A DNA stretch of 64,000 nt from Mesaphorura yosii (lineage: Eukaryota > Arthropoda > Collembola > Poduromorpha > Tullbergiidae), in assembly GCA_009869945.1 (NCBI GenBank), contig WIXG01000011.1, positions 496,001 to 560,000 of the forward strand, given 5' to 3'. Numbering within the stretch: the stretch's first letter is position 1; every line of letters starts with the position of its first letter. Below the pieces are notes generated by a model, which was given only the letters and a program-made list of their open reading frames with translations, did no database searches and had not been told where the DNA came from. The translations under genes and the position numbers were made by a program. Positions 1-10,851 of this stretch are shown piece by piece.

Positions 1-1576
1 GTAAAGGCAGTCTTCGTCAACCTGGACAATTCCTTCCTGGTATCCAAAGTATCGGAGTGGTTGTGGGCACGCGGGACCAAATTCTACGGCTTGATGCAGC
101 ACCCAACCAGGATGCGTTCGTGGCGGACGAAATCGACCTTCATTGATTGGCGCACGTGCGTATGGAATGCCAACAAATGAATGGACGGTGGCTTTCACTT
201 TATCGACCTTGGCGATCCCGGGACGGGCAGGCAATTCCACAAAGGGTCCTGTCAGCGACAACCGAACACAAATTTGACATTTCGTTTCAACTTTGCATGT
301 ACGATGCGATAAGAAGTCATTTCAACAAATACATACCGTCGTACAGCTTCACTTTAAATCCCTGTACTCGCCCGTAGGAAGTCGTTGTATAAACTGGTGT
401 GGGAACCACATTAATATCTTCCGGGCGTTGCATTCCTTGCAGCTCGTCCCTCCATCGGCCCAGGACACCGGGAGCCATCGGGCGATACGTGGTCGTCGAC
501 CAGCGCTCATTCCAGAAGTTTTGATTGGGTAATCCGGGATCAAAGACTCCTCGCGAGTCGTAGCGACCACTTCCAGGCTGTTGACGTGGGTCAACGTAAA
601 TTCCGCCAGGATTGTAATAGCCTATGTTACCCGCACCAGCTCCACCACCTGTCCCGGTGTTTGGTTGCTGCCCTCCAATTCCAAGCGTGCCGCCTCCGCC
701 AATGATTGGTCTCTCGCGATCTCTGTCCGGCTGAAAATTAACTGGATCTGATCCGAACGGGAAACGACCTGCTCCAAGCGGATCTCGCTCAGTAACTGAT
801 GACCCCGGATAACGTTGTCCAATGTACGGCCCGCTTGGATCACCGACGTTGCTATTTGGACCCACATTCGATACGTAATTTTGTGAGAACGTTCCAAACG
901 ATGCACCTCCACGATATCTCGGGTTATTTGGAATGTCTTCAAGCCGGGCAAGCTGATCCTGGCGTCTCTGCGTCTGCTCAACGAAATTCGGTGGGTTGCT
1001 TCCGGTGGTGCCCGACGAAGGGATGCTACGACCGACTGATTGGTCTCCGAACGTGGCGACGTTTGGATTGGCGCCGTAAATCGGTTCTACTTGTTGCACT
1101 GACTGATTGTCTCTTACGTTAGTGCCGAGTGGCGGCTTGACATACTTTTTCGCAATGTTCGGGTCAATAAAAATCGGACCTTTGCCTCCTCCGAACACGT
1201 CTGGATTCTGCTGGTAATACTCAGTAATATTTCCGTGCTGGTACAGGGTATGAGTACCATTTGAATAGTACTGAATTGGTAACTGGCTTTGTCGACCGGA
1301 TCCGGATCGGTCGCCCGCACTGCCGGGCAAGGGCTGAACATTTTGAGATCCATAACGTTGGCTTTGTTCTAGCAGAATTCTTTGATTCTCGTACGGGTCA
1401 TGTACACGTGGCGGCGGGGATGAATTCTCGACGTGCGCCTTTACTTCAAAGTAATGGTCATCAAAGGGCACTTTCGCTACCTGACTGCTTGTGAGAGTTA
1501 GGATCAGGAGGAAGTACACCAGAATGGCAGACATGGAGCGGATAAGTTTGTGTGACTTGAACGGACGAAAATACAT
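1..1576 (-). CDS. Gliotactin/neuroligin-like carboxylesterase-domain protein, 5' part
   Basis: Partial gene that runs off the left edge. I read two exons, 337..1576 and 1..248, joined by an 82-base GT-AG intron (331 region ACATAC is the donor on the minus strand). The start at 1576 precedes a hydrophobic signal segment (residues about 10-32, ILVYFLLILTLTSS). Then comes about 350 residues rich in Gly, Pro, Gln, Asn and Arg with no domain I recognise. The esterase fold then begins: SYGRVQGFKVKLYDGPFVE, the strand GIPYARAPINEGRFRPP, GPACPQP and finally DEDCLY at base 1. Family knowledge: this is the N-terminal signature of the cholinesterase-like adhesion proteins, and the AVEFGPACPQP stretch most resembles gliotactin, a tricellular septate-junction protein. 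The serine nucleophile region lies outside the window, so catalytic or adhesive nature cannot be judged. Exon 1 is unusually long for this family's leader. Confidence 0.75.
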
Positions 1577-4274
1577 CTCGAACTCTTGACTTTTTCTTGG
1601 TTAACTTGATAACTGGCAGTGGAATCTCATTGGCGTGGCTTGATTTGGTTGTAAGCAACTTAATTTCAGATGAAATCTCTCAATAAAAGCCACAAGCACT
1701 CTCTCAATCAGTCACACAGTCTTTTGGGGTTTGTAATTCAGTCCTCGCAGCTCGCTCGGAGGCACACAATGGGAGGAAGTTCGGTAGGTTGATGGAATGA
1801 TACTTCAGCACAGGTAATCGTCAACTAAACTGTACACATTTAACACTTCCTCTACTATCCTGCACTGCAGTACACGCATTGGCGATGGGAAGGGATGAGT
1901 CATCGACTGCAATCGCGACGACTAACATTAAATGCACACACTTGCAATGACTCAGGTCATTGTCAAGTTGGGCATGGCTGACTGATTGCTGACTTCGCTG
2001 CCGCTGATAGTCAGATTCTCCGAATTGCAGGCACTGTCATTCAATTACGCTGATTTCTGGCCAAACTATTGGAACTGAACTCTTGCGCGTGCACCAAGTG
2101 CCAAGCCACAAGAAAATGCGTCTTGCGTGCAAGAAATTAGTCAGTCACATTTCGGAGTCACTTCGAGACGATTGCGTAACACGTCTTAATTAGAATAGCC
2201 AGTCAATTAAATGAATCAGACCAGTCGAGTCAGTGAGGCGAAAGAAGTTTACCTCGAATCATTTGATCTGATCGTCACTAGTCGTAGATCGTACTTACAC
2301 CGCAGGAGGAGGTAATTTTCCTACAAGGCACTCGCACTTGCACTGCTTTGGGGTTGGAATCGAAAGGAATTTGCATTAATTTAAGGCAGTTGCGAAAAAA
2401 CAAGTTTGCAACGGATGATCCCTGCTACCACGAACGACCGACCCTGCGTCTGCTTGCTTTTGCATGGCTTGACTAATGTTATTATGTAATCTTGACTGGC
2501 GATTCTGCTCAGGAAGATTCTGCACTCACCAACGAAAAACTTCGTTTTGGTTGTAAAGGCAAAGGCAAAGTACGAAGACAACAACAATGCGGCAGACATG
2601 CAGGGGCAATGAAACTCAACTCACCGTCACTGCTGACTGCTGTGCTGTGTGCGTATTGTTGTTGGCTGCAAGAATTCAAGGTAGATACAAATTATAAGTT
2701 CGTCAACCACTGCCAGGCCAGGCCACTCATGCCGTTGTGTACACATTTAACGTCTACCTGCGAGACGCGAGACTGCGATTGTGCGATTGCATTGCGTGCA
2801 GCAGTGTTTACCTGTGTAACATATTTTTTGTCGATTCAGAATTGTAGCCTGAAGACGAGCGACGAGCAATGGGCAGAGCCACACCTGGATGGGTCCTAAC
2901 TATTTCCCGTGCTGTGTGTTGTGATTCCTGATATTACTGAGCTGCTGAACATTACAACTGCCAACTGCAAGTTACTCATCAGTACACGAAACCACGAAAC
3001 GATGAATAATATCCATTACCATTACGATTTCCATCGCCGGCAGGAACAGAAACAGCGAATCGGCGAAACAGGTACACAGGTCTTTACTTTGGTTTTATTG
3101 TTGTGCTAAAAGCATATGCCAACACTAGTCAAGTCAACCGTCAGGACTCAGCCAAGCCATCAGCTATACTTGACTTCCAATACACAGGCACATGGAGACG
3201 AGCAAGATAAGATATGCGTAGATCTCCTGTTAACTTGTCATGCCATTTACTATACACACTCCGCAAGTCACTGTTCATATTCGCAATTATTACGTAGCAA
3301 TGGGAATAGAGCGTACTGGAGCAGAACAGAACTGCTAAGTGGCTCGAGATAGGCGGGCGCAGGTGCTTCTGTACTGGTTGATGATTACCTTGATCTCAAT
3401 CCAAATCAGTTCCACAGCGGCAAATAGTGATGTAGACGAGGAAGGATGATTCGGCAGAGAAATTGCGGTCTATTTCACTTAGATTACGCAATGAAGGGAA
3501 AAACGACCTGTGAAATACGATTTCTACGATTTGATGCGAAATACGATGTGAAGGAATAACAGTACGATGAACTTTCACTGCGGCCGTTTTTGCCAACAGA
3601 ATGAGTCTCAGTTTCCCGAATCTCGAGAATAGCGTCATTGGGGAATTTGAGACCTGACTTTTAGCAAAACGCTACTACAAGTCATGTCATACAGCTTTGT
3701 GGATGGAATTTTGTTTCCAGTGTGGTGTTTCCCACAAGAGACGTTCTTCTGTCTGTCCGACTTTCTTTCCCGAACGCATTCACCGAACCATTCATACACA
3801 GTAATAGTCTCGTTTCGTATTACATTTCTCTTCTCTTCTCAGAACCGAGATGAGAGCACGAAGGCAGACAGCGTGCGAGCGAAGTACTGGAAGTACACCA
3901 GCCCAGTGTACTCGCACTGTATGGCTTGACTGGAGCTGGAGTTGTATGGAAAAGGGTGGCGGCCAAAATCCAAACGAGTAGAAAAAGTTGAAAGTGACAG
4001 TGATGGAAAGGCAAACAGCAAATGCAAGAAGTTCTGGCAATTAGCAGTCAAACAGAGGCTAGTAGACATGGATAAGTTCCAACTCATACCAATGTGACGA
4101 CCCTTTGACCTTATTACGGCACGGAATCTCAAGAAGATTGTACTGGACGAAATGGAAGAACCGAATAACTCATACATTTCTTGTGCGACGGGTCAAGCCA
4201 CTCGTCTGTTGATGCTGATCTAGTCAGTTTTCGTTTGTGCTCTTGTTGCCACTTGCTTCACCTGCCACACAATA
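1577..4274. other. Intergenic, upstream of two divergent genes
   Basis: About 2.7 kb between the starts of the gliotactin-like gene (minus) and the four-transmembrane gene (plus). Presumably it holds both promoters and untranslated exons. Several open frames occur (for example 2492-2899), but none shows a domain, a signal peptide or splice partners, and I do not support any as coding. Confidence 0.5.
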
Positions 4275-5061
4275 ATGTGTACGAAGAAAGGATTCATGTA
4301 CTTCGTTGGGTGGTTTATCTTGGTAAGTGATTCTTAGGTCCCATTTGAATTGATAGTAATGTGGAGTTTCTCGACTATAACTGTGAATGATCTTGTCTTT
4401 CACGTGTATTAACAGATCGTCAACATCATCTTGGTCTTGTTATGCGTAATTATGGCGGTACTTCCCGAAGTCACCTTGGAGGACCTGAGAAGGCAGTACC
4501 CGTACGAGTACCACGACAATTTTTTCCTGAACATGGAGCGTAAGTTTGTTGCCAACTGCATTACGTTGTCTACTTTCTTCCTCAATTAAGCTTACCGATT
4601 ACGGATTGCAATTGCAGCTACGTCCAGGAAATGGGTGTTGGCTCATATAATTGTCTTCGGAGTAATCAATACCGTTGGTGCAATAATTCTCATTCAGGGA
4701 ATTCATTCGGTAAGATTATAATCACAAGACTTGACTTGTTCACTCGTCTATGAGATTGTTCTAACGTTCGTAATGTGAATTCTTGCAGGGACAAGCTGAT
4801 AAGATCAAGATTTGGATGGTACTTCGCATAATTGAGTTAGTTTTCCTAATTCCAACCACCATCCTGATATGGATGTCGCAGTACGACCATTCTTCGATCA
4901 CTGTGACCCCATTCATCAGTGTCATTGTGCTACATCTCCTCATGCAAACTACGATTTTCTTCGTGGCGTGTTCACTCGTTAGTGAATACGAGCTAATTGA
5001 GCAGACTCAAAGTGGACCTTACTGTAGCGAGTACGACTCCAATGATTTCACTCCAGTTTAG
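4275..5061 (+). CDS. Small four-transmembrane protein, unrecognised family
   Basis: Four exons 4275..4322, 4416..4539, 4618..4709 and 4789..5061, all with GT-AG introns of 78-93 bases and consistent phases, giving 178 residues. The protein has four hydrophobic segments: about residues 8-31 (FILIVNIILVLLCVIMAVL), 63-80, 92-112 and 120-140. A charged extracytoplasmic-looking loop after the first segment reads TLEDLRRQYPYEYHDN. The acidic C-terminal tail reads SEYDSNDFTPV. Size and layout recall small tetraspan membrane proteins of arthropods, but I see no CCG motif of true tetraspanins and no family signature. The start follows the first in-frame ATG (MCTKKGFMYF), directly before the first membrane segment. 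Function unknown. The splice-consistent exon series makes coding status quite secure. Confidence 0.75.
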
Positions 5062-5984
5062 GCGTTTCGCGTATCTCGTTCAGATGTAGGATGAATCGCT
5101 GTCTTCAATCGAAGTGTGCCAATCTGCCGCCAAGCCAATTCCAAGTAATCGTAATTCGTAATCGAGTGTTCGAATTCGTTTTTGAATATCAAAACGGGGT
5201 TAGTGAAGTATACTTTGACTTTCATGGTGCAAATAATTACGGCAGAAGAGACTGAATATTTTGTATGGTAAAAAGTTAAAAAGAGAAAAGACGTCTTGTA
5301 ATTTGTAGGAAGTAGTTCGAATTTATCAGATATCGCCATCGTGTGAACAATCTCGATCTCGGTTAATTCTTGTGTAAGAATGAACGCGTAAAAATGTAGG
5401 GCTATCAGGAATGATACTGATTAATGTCAATTTAGCTTTATCGTTTGTTTCTCAGTGGTTTAACGCTATGCATTTAATGATAACTGCTTACTTGGTACAT
5501 TTCTAGTCAGTATTTGATATTTTCTTATTTGTACACTGCAACTGCCGCAGGTTCCACCGATTCACCTTTGAAAGGTGTCCAGCGACTTTTTCTTTAGCAC
5601 CCGCCACATCGCTAAACTAAGTAATCACTAAAGCAGACACTCTTCGTACATTTTTACAATGTTGTTACGTGTGACGAGAATACGATGAGATGAAGAAATT
5701 AGGACTTAGGACAAAATTTGAGTCTCTAAAAGTTATTTGTAACTGGAAGAGATTTGGTGGAATAAACATTTGTTGACGTTTGCTGTACACTGAATGCCGT
5801 AGCACAATGTTGTGTCATTTATTCATCTCGGACTGAAGAATATTTAGAATTTTTATGTAGCAGAATTGACGCCAATGTTTTGGCATTCTTAAGCCATGAC
5901 TTGGCTTGACATGCGAAAAATCTGACAGTTGACAAAGGAGAGAAGAGATACAAGCGGAATCCTGCTGTCTCGGTCTGAGTTTGT
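5062..5984. other. 3' ends of two convergent genes
   Basis: Between the stop of the four-transmembrane gene and the stop of troponin C. A plus-strand AATAAA lies at 5761-5766 and a minus-strand AATAAA at 5818-5823, fitting overlapping 3' untranslated regions. No coding signal seen. Confidence 0.5.
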
Positions 5985-7319
5985 TTATTCGCCGGTCATC
6001 ATCTCCATGAATTCTAAACGAATCAAGCCAAGGTATTATCGAGGTTTCGCGGTATGCACGCAGTCATTTCTCGCTTACCATCAAAGTCGACGGTGCCTGA
6101 GCCATCAGTATCGATTTCAGCAATGATACCGTCCAAGTCCTCTGGTCCCAACTTGTCATCCAAAGCCTTGAGAATTTCTCGCAGCGTTCCAGTTGTTATG
6201 TATCCATTACCTAAATGGGCAGAGCGTAATTATTAACTCTATACATTCACGTCCCTGTCGCTGGCGATGCCTTGGGACTGTGAGTACCTTCGCGATCGTA
6301 AAGTCTGAAGGCTTCTTTGAGTTCCTCCTGCATGGCTTCGTCATCGTCCTCGAGGAAGTGTCCCGCAATGTTCGAGAAAGCGTCAAAGTTGAGTTTTCCG
6401 GATGCTGCCCGCATACAGCCACAATGCAAAAGGTAAAGCATATGGCATGAGTGGAATATTTGGTTAATTAAGCTGTAGAAATATTTGCACATGCATAGCT
6501 CTGAATTCATTTGGTACCTCTCCTTCATAAATCTATTTTAATACATCGCGTCGCCAGCAATCTGCCCTGCACTGCACGCTACCCTGGTGGGTTGGCTGGC
6601 GCTGGCATGTGTAATGAACTGTTCATTATCTTCCTGTCACATATCGTTCGTCTCTTATTGTCATGCGCCTAGTCAGTCGCAAAGCAATCGCAATCGCCCG
6701 CATGGACGCCTCCGTCTCGCATCTCTCGCAAGGAAACAAGGCTTTGCACTGGCTCTGGGCAAAATGCCCAACTTTAATGATCATTTTTATGAAACTTTGC
6801 TGTTTTTCTCCCGTTTGTAGTTGGCGAAGGTGAAAAATAGATTTTTTAATGATTGTAAAAATGTGGCGAGACTGCAAAGTGAGTGAGTGGGCAGGCACAT
6901 GGCGAATGCGAATACAAGTAGGGTAAAAGTGTCCGAAAAATAGACCCCATGCCCCAATGCCCTAACCCGCATTGCATATACTTTTAACTTACAATCAGGA
7001 TCGTTCTCCTTAATTAGCGCCTGCAGTTCGTCCTCGTCGAATGCCTGACCAATTGTGTTCAAAATGGTAGGAATTTTTACAGATTCGATGTGTCCCGTCT
7101 TGCCTTGGTCAAACATCTGAAAGACCTTGAGAAGCACTGTAAAATGCACAGATTAGTTGCAACTAAGCTCTAAAACCTTGTATTTGACTGCTTTAATCAG
7201 TTTCGGCCTTACTTGCTTGTTTCTCATCGTCTGCCTGCAATCACAAAAGAAAAATGCACAAATCGAAAGAATTAAGACGAATTTTGATACAAATTCGAGC
7301 TGTTTAATTAACTTACCAT
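5985..7319 (-). CDS. TpnC: Troponin C (arthropod muscle type)
   Basis: Six coding exons on the minus strand: 7317..7319 (ATG only), 7213..7234, 6993..7136, 6288..6404, 6079..6210 and 5985..6013. They give 148 residues, the usual length. The protein starts [20 protein letters not shown] and ends [12 protein letters not shown]. Four EF-hand regions are visible. Loop 1 ([12 protein letters not shown]) is degenerate. Loop 2 ([12 protein letters not shown]) has Asp at 1 and 3 but Ala at position 12. Loop 3 ([12 protein letters not shown]) lacks the terminal acid. Loop 4 ([12 protein letters not shown]) is fully canonical. Between them lies [20 protein letters not shown], typical of troponin C central helices. 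It is the calcium sensor of the thin filament, binding troponin I and T. An isolated ATG in the first coding exon is common in this superfamily. Loop 2 having lost its Glu12 suggests an isoform with only one regulatory calcium site. Confidence 0.9.
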
Positions 7320-9322
7320 TCTTACTGCCGCTGCTGCTGATTTCACCGACTCAAGACGCGATCACAGTTCACAAATGATGAATGTTCACTGATACCTACC
7401 GATAATCGAACGCCGCAGGGAAACAAAGCCTTGTCTGGTCTTGTCTCTCGCGTGCTCTTCCAGAAACAGAAACCGAATGTGCCAATGTGCGATTACGTAA
7501 GCGAGCGATATGAATGACTAAGCAGGGCCGTCCCGTGGCGCGCCGTGCTTATGATGTGAGTGGTTTAGAAAAATGAAGCTGAAAACTGAAATTGAACTCT
7601 TTTTTGGCAGCTCATAGGTGAACTAATTATGCTTCTTTTGTCATTTGCACCACGACTCCAAGAGCAAGAACACAGATCCTTCTTCGTATCGACATCGTAT
7701 GCATAGCCAAGATGAACAAGCATGATTTACAGGCATGGCCTGAGCCTGCAGCATAGTGCTAAAGACCAAGACTCCAATCATTTGCGGCATTCCGTATCGG
7801 CAATACATCGGCGTCGGCACCGATTCAAGTTCTTTTTCGGTATTTTTATGAAAATCTGTTTTGTGAATACGGAACATATCATGTAAATATGTAATGAGGC
7901 AGAAATCAGTCAACCCGAGACTCGCCGGAGAGTTTGTGGTAAGTTTCTGGTAAAATGCTCCATGAATCACGGGGCCCGAGATAATTTTTAGCATCTGCTC
8001 CAGATTGCCCGATTGCCAAATGCTGAATTAAGACAAAGGCCGTCATGCGCTCACGACTCCGGCTCGCTTTTTCACATTTTTTTATGGGCTTGTATTATAA
8101 AGGTAGCGTGCTTTTAAATTTGCTCGATGTCGTGTTGTAATCGACGCTGGTATGATATTTCGGCTCTTATCTAAAGAAGGTATTTGATTAGAATGTACTT
8201 AAGGTTACGCCAAATGCAACTTGCCGAGTAAGGCCCGGCCATGTGTTGGAACAGCAAATTCAGGAGAATTCGGGCCAGTTCAGCCTGCGATCTGTACTCT
8301 GTTCTGTTGCACTTCTCAAGTTTCCACAAAACTCAAAACGAAGATAACTGCGCACTTGCATTCTTCTGTACTTTGAAAGAGGTTCGTTTCTTTTAAATGA
8401 TCCCTCTGAAGTCAATCCGATGCATCCGAGTCAGCACTCAAGTCAAAATCTCATGGTTTTGGTTTTGACATAAAGCATTTGCCCCATTCATTGCATGTTT
8501 CAGTTTCAAAGATTTGAGAACCATGCGTTCCCGACCTGCTTCTGAATTGTCAAACGTCCAAGAGCACGTGCATCCTCACAAACACGATTGCATTGCACCC
8601 GGATTTCTTCCCCTCTTATGTTTTCCCGAAATTCTACCCTTCATGAAACCTGACTCCGTGCCCGCGTCTCGCGTCCAAAGTGCCCTTTCCTGATTTGAGA
8701 CCCTTCCTGGGTAAAAAACCACAATGCAAAAACCATGGATTTTGTACAGCATCGATTTTAGTATGCACTCGTACGTTCGTTCGTCCAAAACAAAGTCCAT
8801 AGCATATCTAGATTTCTCTGCGCATTGCCAACAACGTTTTTAAGTTGGATCAATACCAACTCATACTGCGCCGTGTATTTGCCTTGCTTGCACTGGCTGC
8901 AGACTGCAACCTGTTTCCAAGCACTTGTTCCAAGCAATAGATAGCTACAGGAATTCGGATTCGGACCCTCTGTGTTGTGCACTTGTCTCTCTTGGACACA
9001 TGAATCACTCGCGATTCACGATACGCGCAGCTCCTCCAAATCCACGTCCGTTTAAGTTGTTTTGCCAATATGTTGTAGTTGGAATTGACATTGGCGTGCA
9101 ACAAGGCAATAAACTTGAATCTCCTCATCACTTATCGAAAAAACAAGTATATATTTACCACTTCGAGTGAGTTTCGTAATAATTGAGATCTTTTACGTGT
9201 ATTGAACAATTAAAGGCCTACCAACCTTGAAATTAAGTTTTACCTCAAGCAAATAGAGAAAGGTTAAAGTTACAGTGAAAACTAAATGGAACAATGAAGC
9301 ACATCAGAAAACGAAGCTCGCC
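7320..9322. other. Intergenic, no gene seen
   Basis: About 2 kb upstream of both troponin C (minus) and the AKNA-like gene (plus). The part next to 7320 should be the troponin C 5' untranslated exon and promoter. Open frames at 7641-7994 and 8576-9131 lack domain content or splice partners. I see nothing else. Confidence 0.5.
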
Positions 9323-10851
9323 ATGAGTAGGAAAAGCAAAGTGAAGGAATACATCGACCAAGTAAAGCGGAGTGACCGGACAGCAGCTGAAGCGTTGGCT
9401 CAGCAGCACGGCCATGGCCAAAGCAGTACCCTCGAAGATCTGTACGGAATTGATGAACTCGCATCACAAACTTCATCAACTGCCAAGACTGAACTACGAA
9501 AGACCCTTCGAGAATTGAAGGAGAAAGATTTACTCATCCTAAAGCTGCGTGAGGCCTGTCATGACTTGACGCTCAAGTACGCGGATGCTGAGAATACGAT
9601 TGACCAGTTGCGGTTTGGAACCATTTTGAGTTCGAAGGGGAATGCATCAGGCCACGGAAGAGGTATTGCTGCCAGTGGTGTGGGTGGATCACTGGTTAAG
9701 TCAAGGTCAGCATTCTACTTGGCGGGGTCCAGTATTCCAGGCACACCAGGCGCAGCTGCTCCCGCTTCGAAAATTGAGAAACGTGACCAAGAAACGACCA
9801 TGTCTCCGATCCCAGAACCTCTGAAGAGTTTCCTCCAAACTACGAACGACGAGTACAATAATAGCTGGAGCTCCTACGACGTGCTTGATGAATCGTGCTC
9901 GAATTGGATGGAAAAGGTAAGTCGTTCTAGTGACAAAGCATCGTCTGCAGCGAAACTTCCGTTGTGCATCAAATGTTACATCCCGCGCACTACCATAAAC
10001 CTGAATTAATGAATACTGAATTACATTCACAGGTTCAAAATTGGAAAACGACAGATTCACTCTTCAACACAAGCGCGGATGCAGATTCAGGATTTCGTGG
10101 CTCGGATGTTAACCCAAACACCGTCGCTGTCGGGACCACTAAAGGAGCAAATGCCGGGGACAAGGACACAGGCTTGGGCACATCGTCCAGCCTCCTCCAC
10201 CCTGGCGCCGTGCCCGTCTCCGCCAATACGAACACGAATAGCAGCAGTGGGAGCAGAAATAACTTTGGTGCCAATTCACAAACACAGTTCAAAAGCCTGG
10301 TCACTCATCGACCTGCGCTGTCCCCAATTAGCGCGTTCAGCATGCACAAAAATAAGACTGCCAGCGTTACTCGGGGCACGAACACCGACGGCGTGCAAGT
10401 GATGGTCACAGGGAAGCCAGAGCCAGAAATTCCTAGGCAGAACGAGAAAGAGCGAATACGAAGACACTCCAAATCGTCGCAAGTGAATTTGGTCGATGTC
10501 AACACGGTTGACGGAGCACCTGAGCTTGCCGTCAGTTCACAGTATCGGCGACAACGGATCAAGTCACAGAGCTACGACAACCTTCGAGAGATCAACCAGG
10601 GGCGGGAGCAGGAGAAATGTTCAGCCGAGCCCAGTTCGAAAGACTTTACTCCATACTACTCCAAGAGATTATCCATGGGCCACGTTGGAGCTGGAGGAAG
10701 GTACTACAGTGAGAGCACCACGTACTTCGAGTCTCTGGATCCTCTTTTGGATGATGCGACCAGAATTGCCAAAAGGGTGCAGTACAAATCACAGAAGCTC
10801 GCTAGACAACTCCAGCAAACGCTGGACGACAGCAAAGGCAGGCGAAAATGA
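9323..10851 (+). CDS. AKNA-like coiled-coil protein
   Basis: Two exons, 9323..9916 and 10033..10851, with a 116-base GT-AG intron in phase 0, giving 470 residues. I chose the ATG at 9323 (MSRKSKVKEYIDQVKRS); no ATG lies upstream in frame. Residues about 50-100 form a Leu/Lys/Glu-rich coiled coil ending in LTLKYADAENTIDQLRFG. That short block matches what I remember of the AKNA domain (KYAEAENTIDQLR). The rest is low-complexity, rich in Ser, Thr, Gly and Asn, with Arg/Ser patches such as RRHSKSSQVN and a basic C-terminal coil (RIAKRVQYKSQKLARQLQQ). In vertebrates AKNA organises microtubules at the subdistal appendages of the mother centriole; earlier reports named it an AT-hook factor. The relation rests on one motif, so a centrosomal role is inference. 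Other coiled-coil proteins are possible. Confidence 0.6.

Noticed and set aside
2492-2899. 135-codon open frame upstream of the gliotactin-like gene
   Set aside because: No domain, signal or splice partners; composition like surrounding non-coding DNA.
3839-4177. Overlapping minus-strand frames, some hydrophobic
   Set aside because: They lie in the likely 5' region of the four-transmembrane gene, have no family signature, and three frames are open at once.
7641-7994. 117-codon minus-strand frame
   Set aside because: No recognisable content and no splice context.
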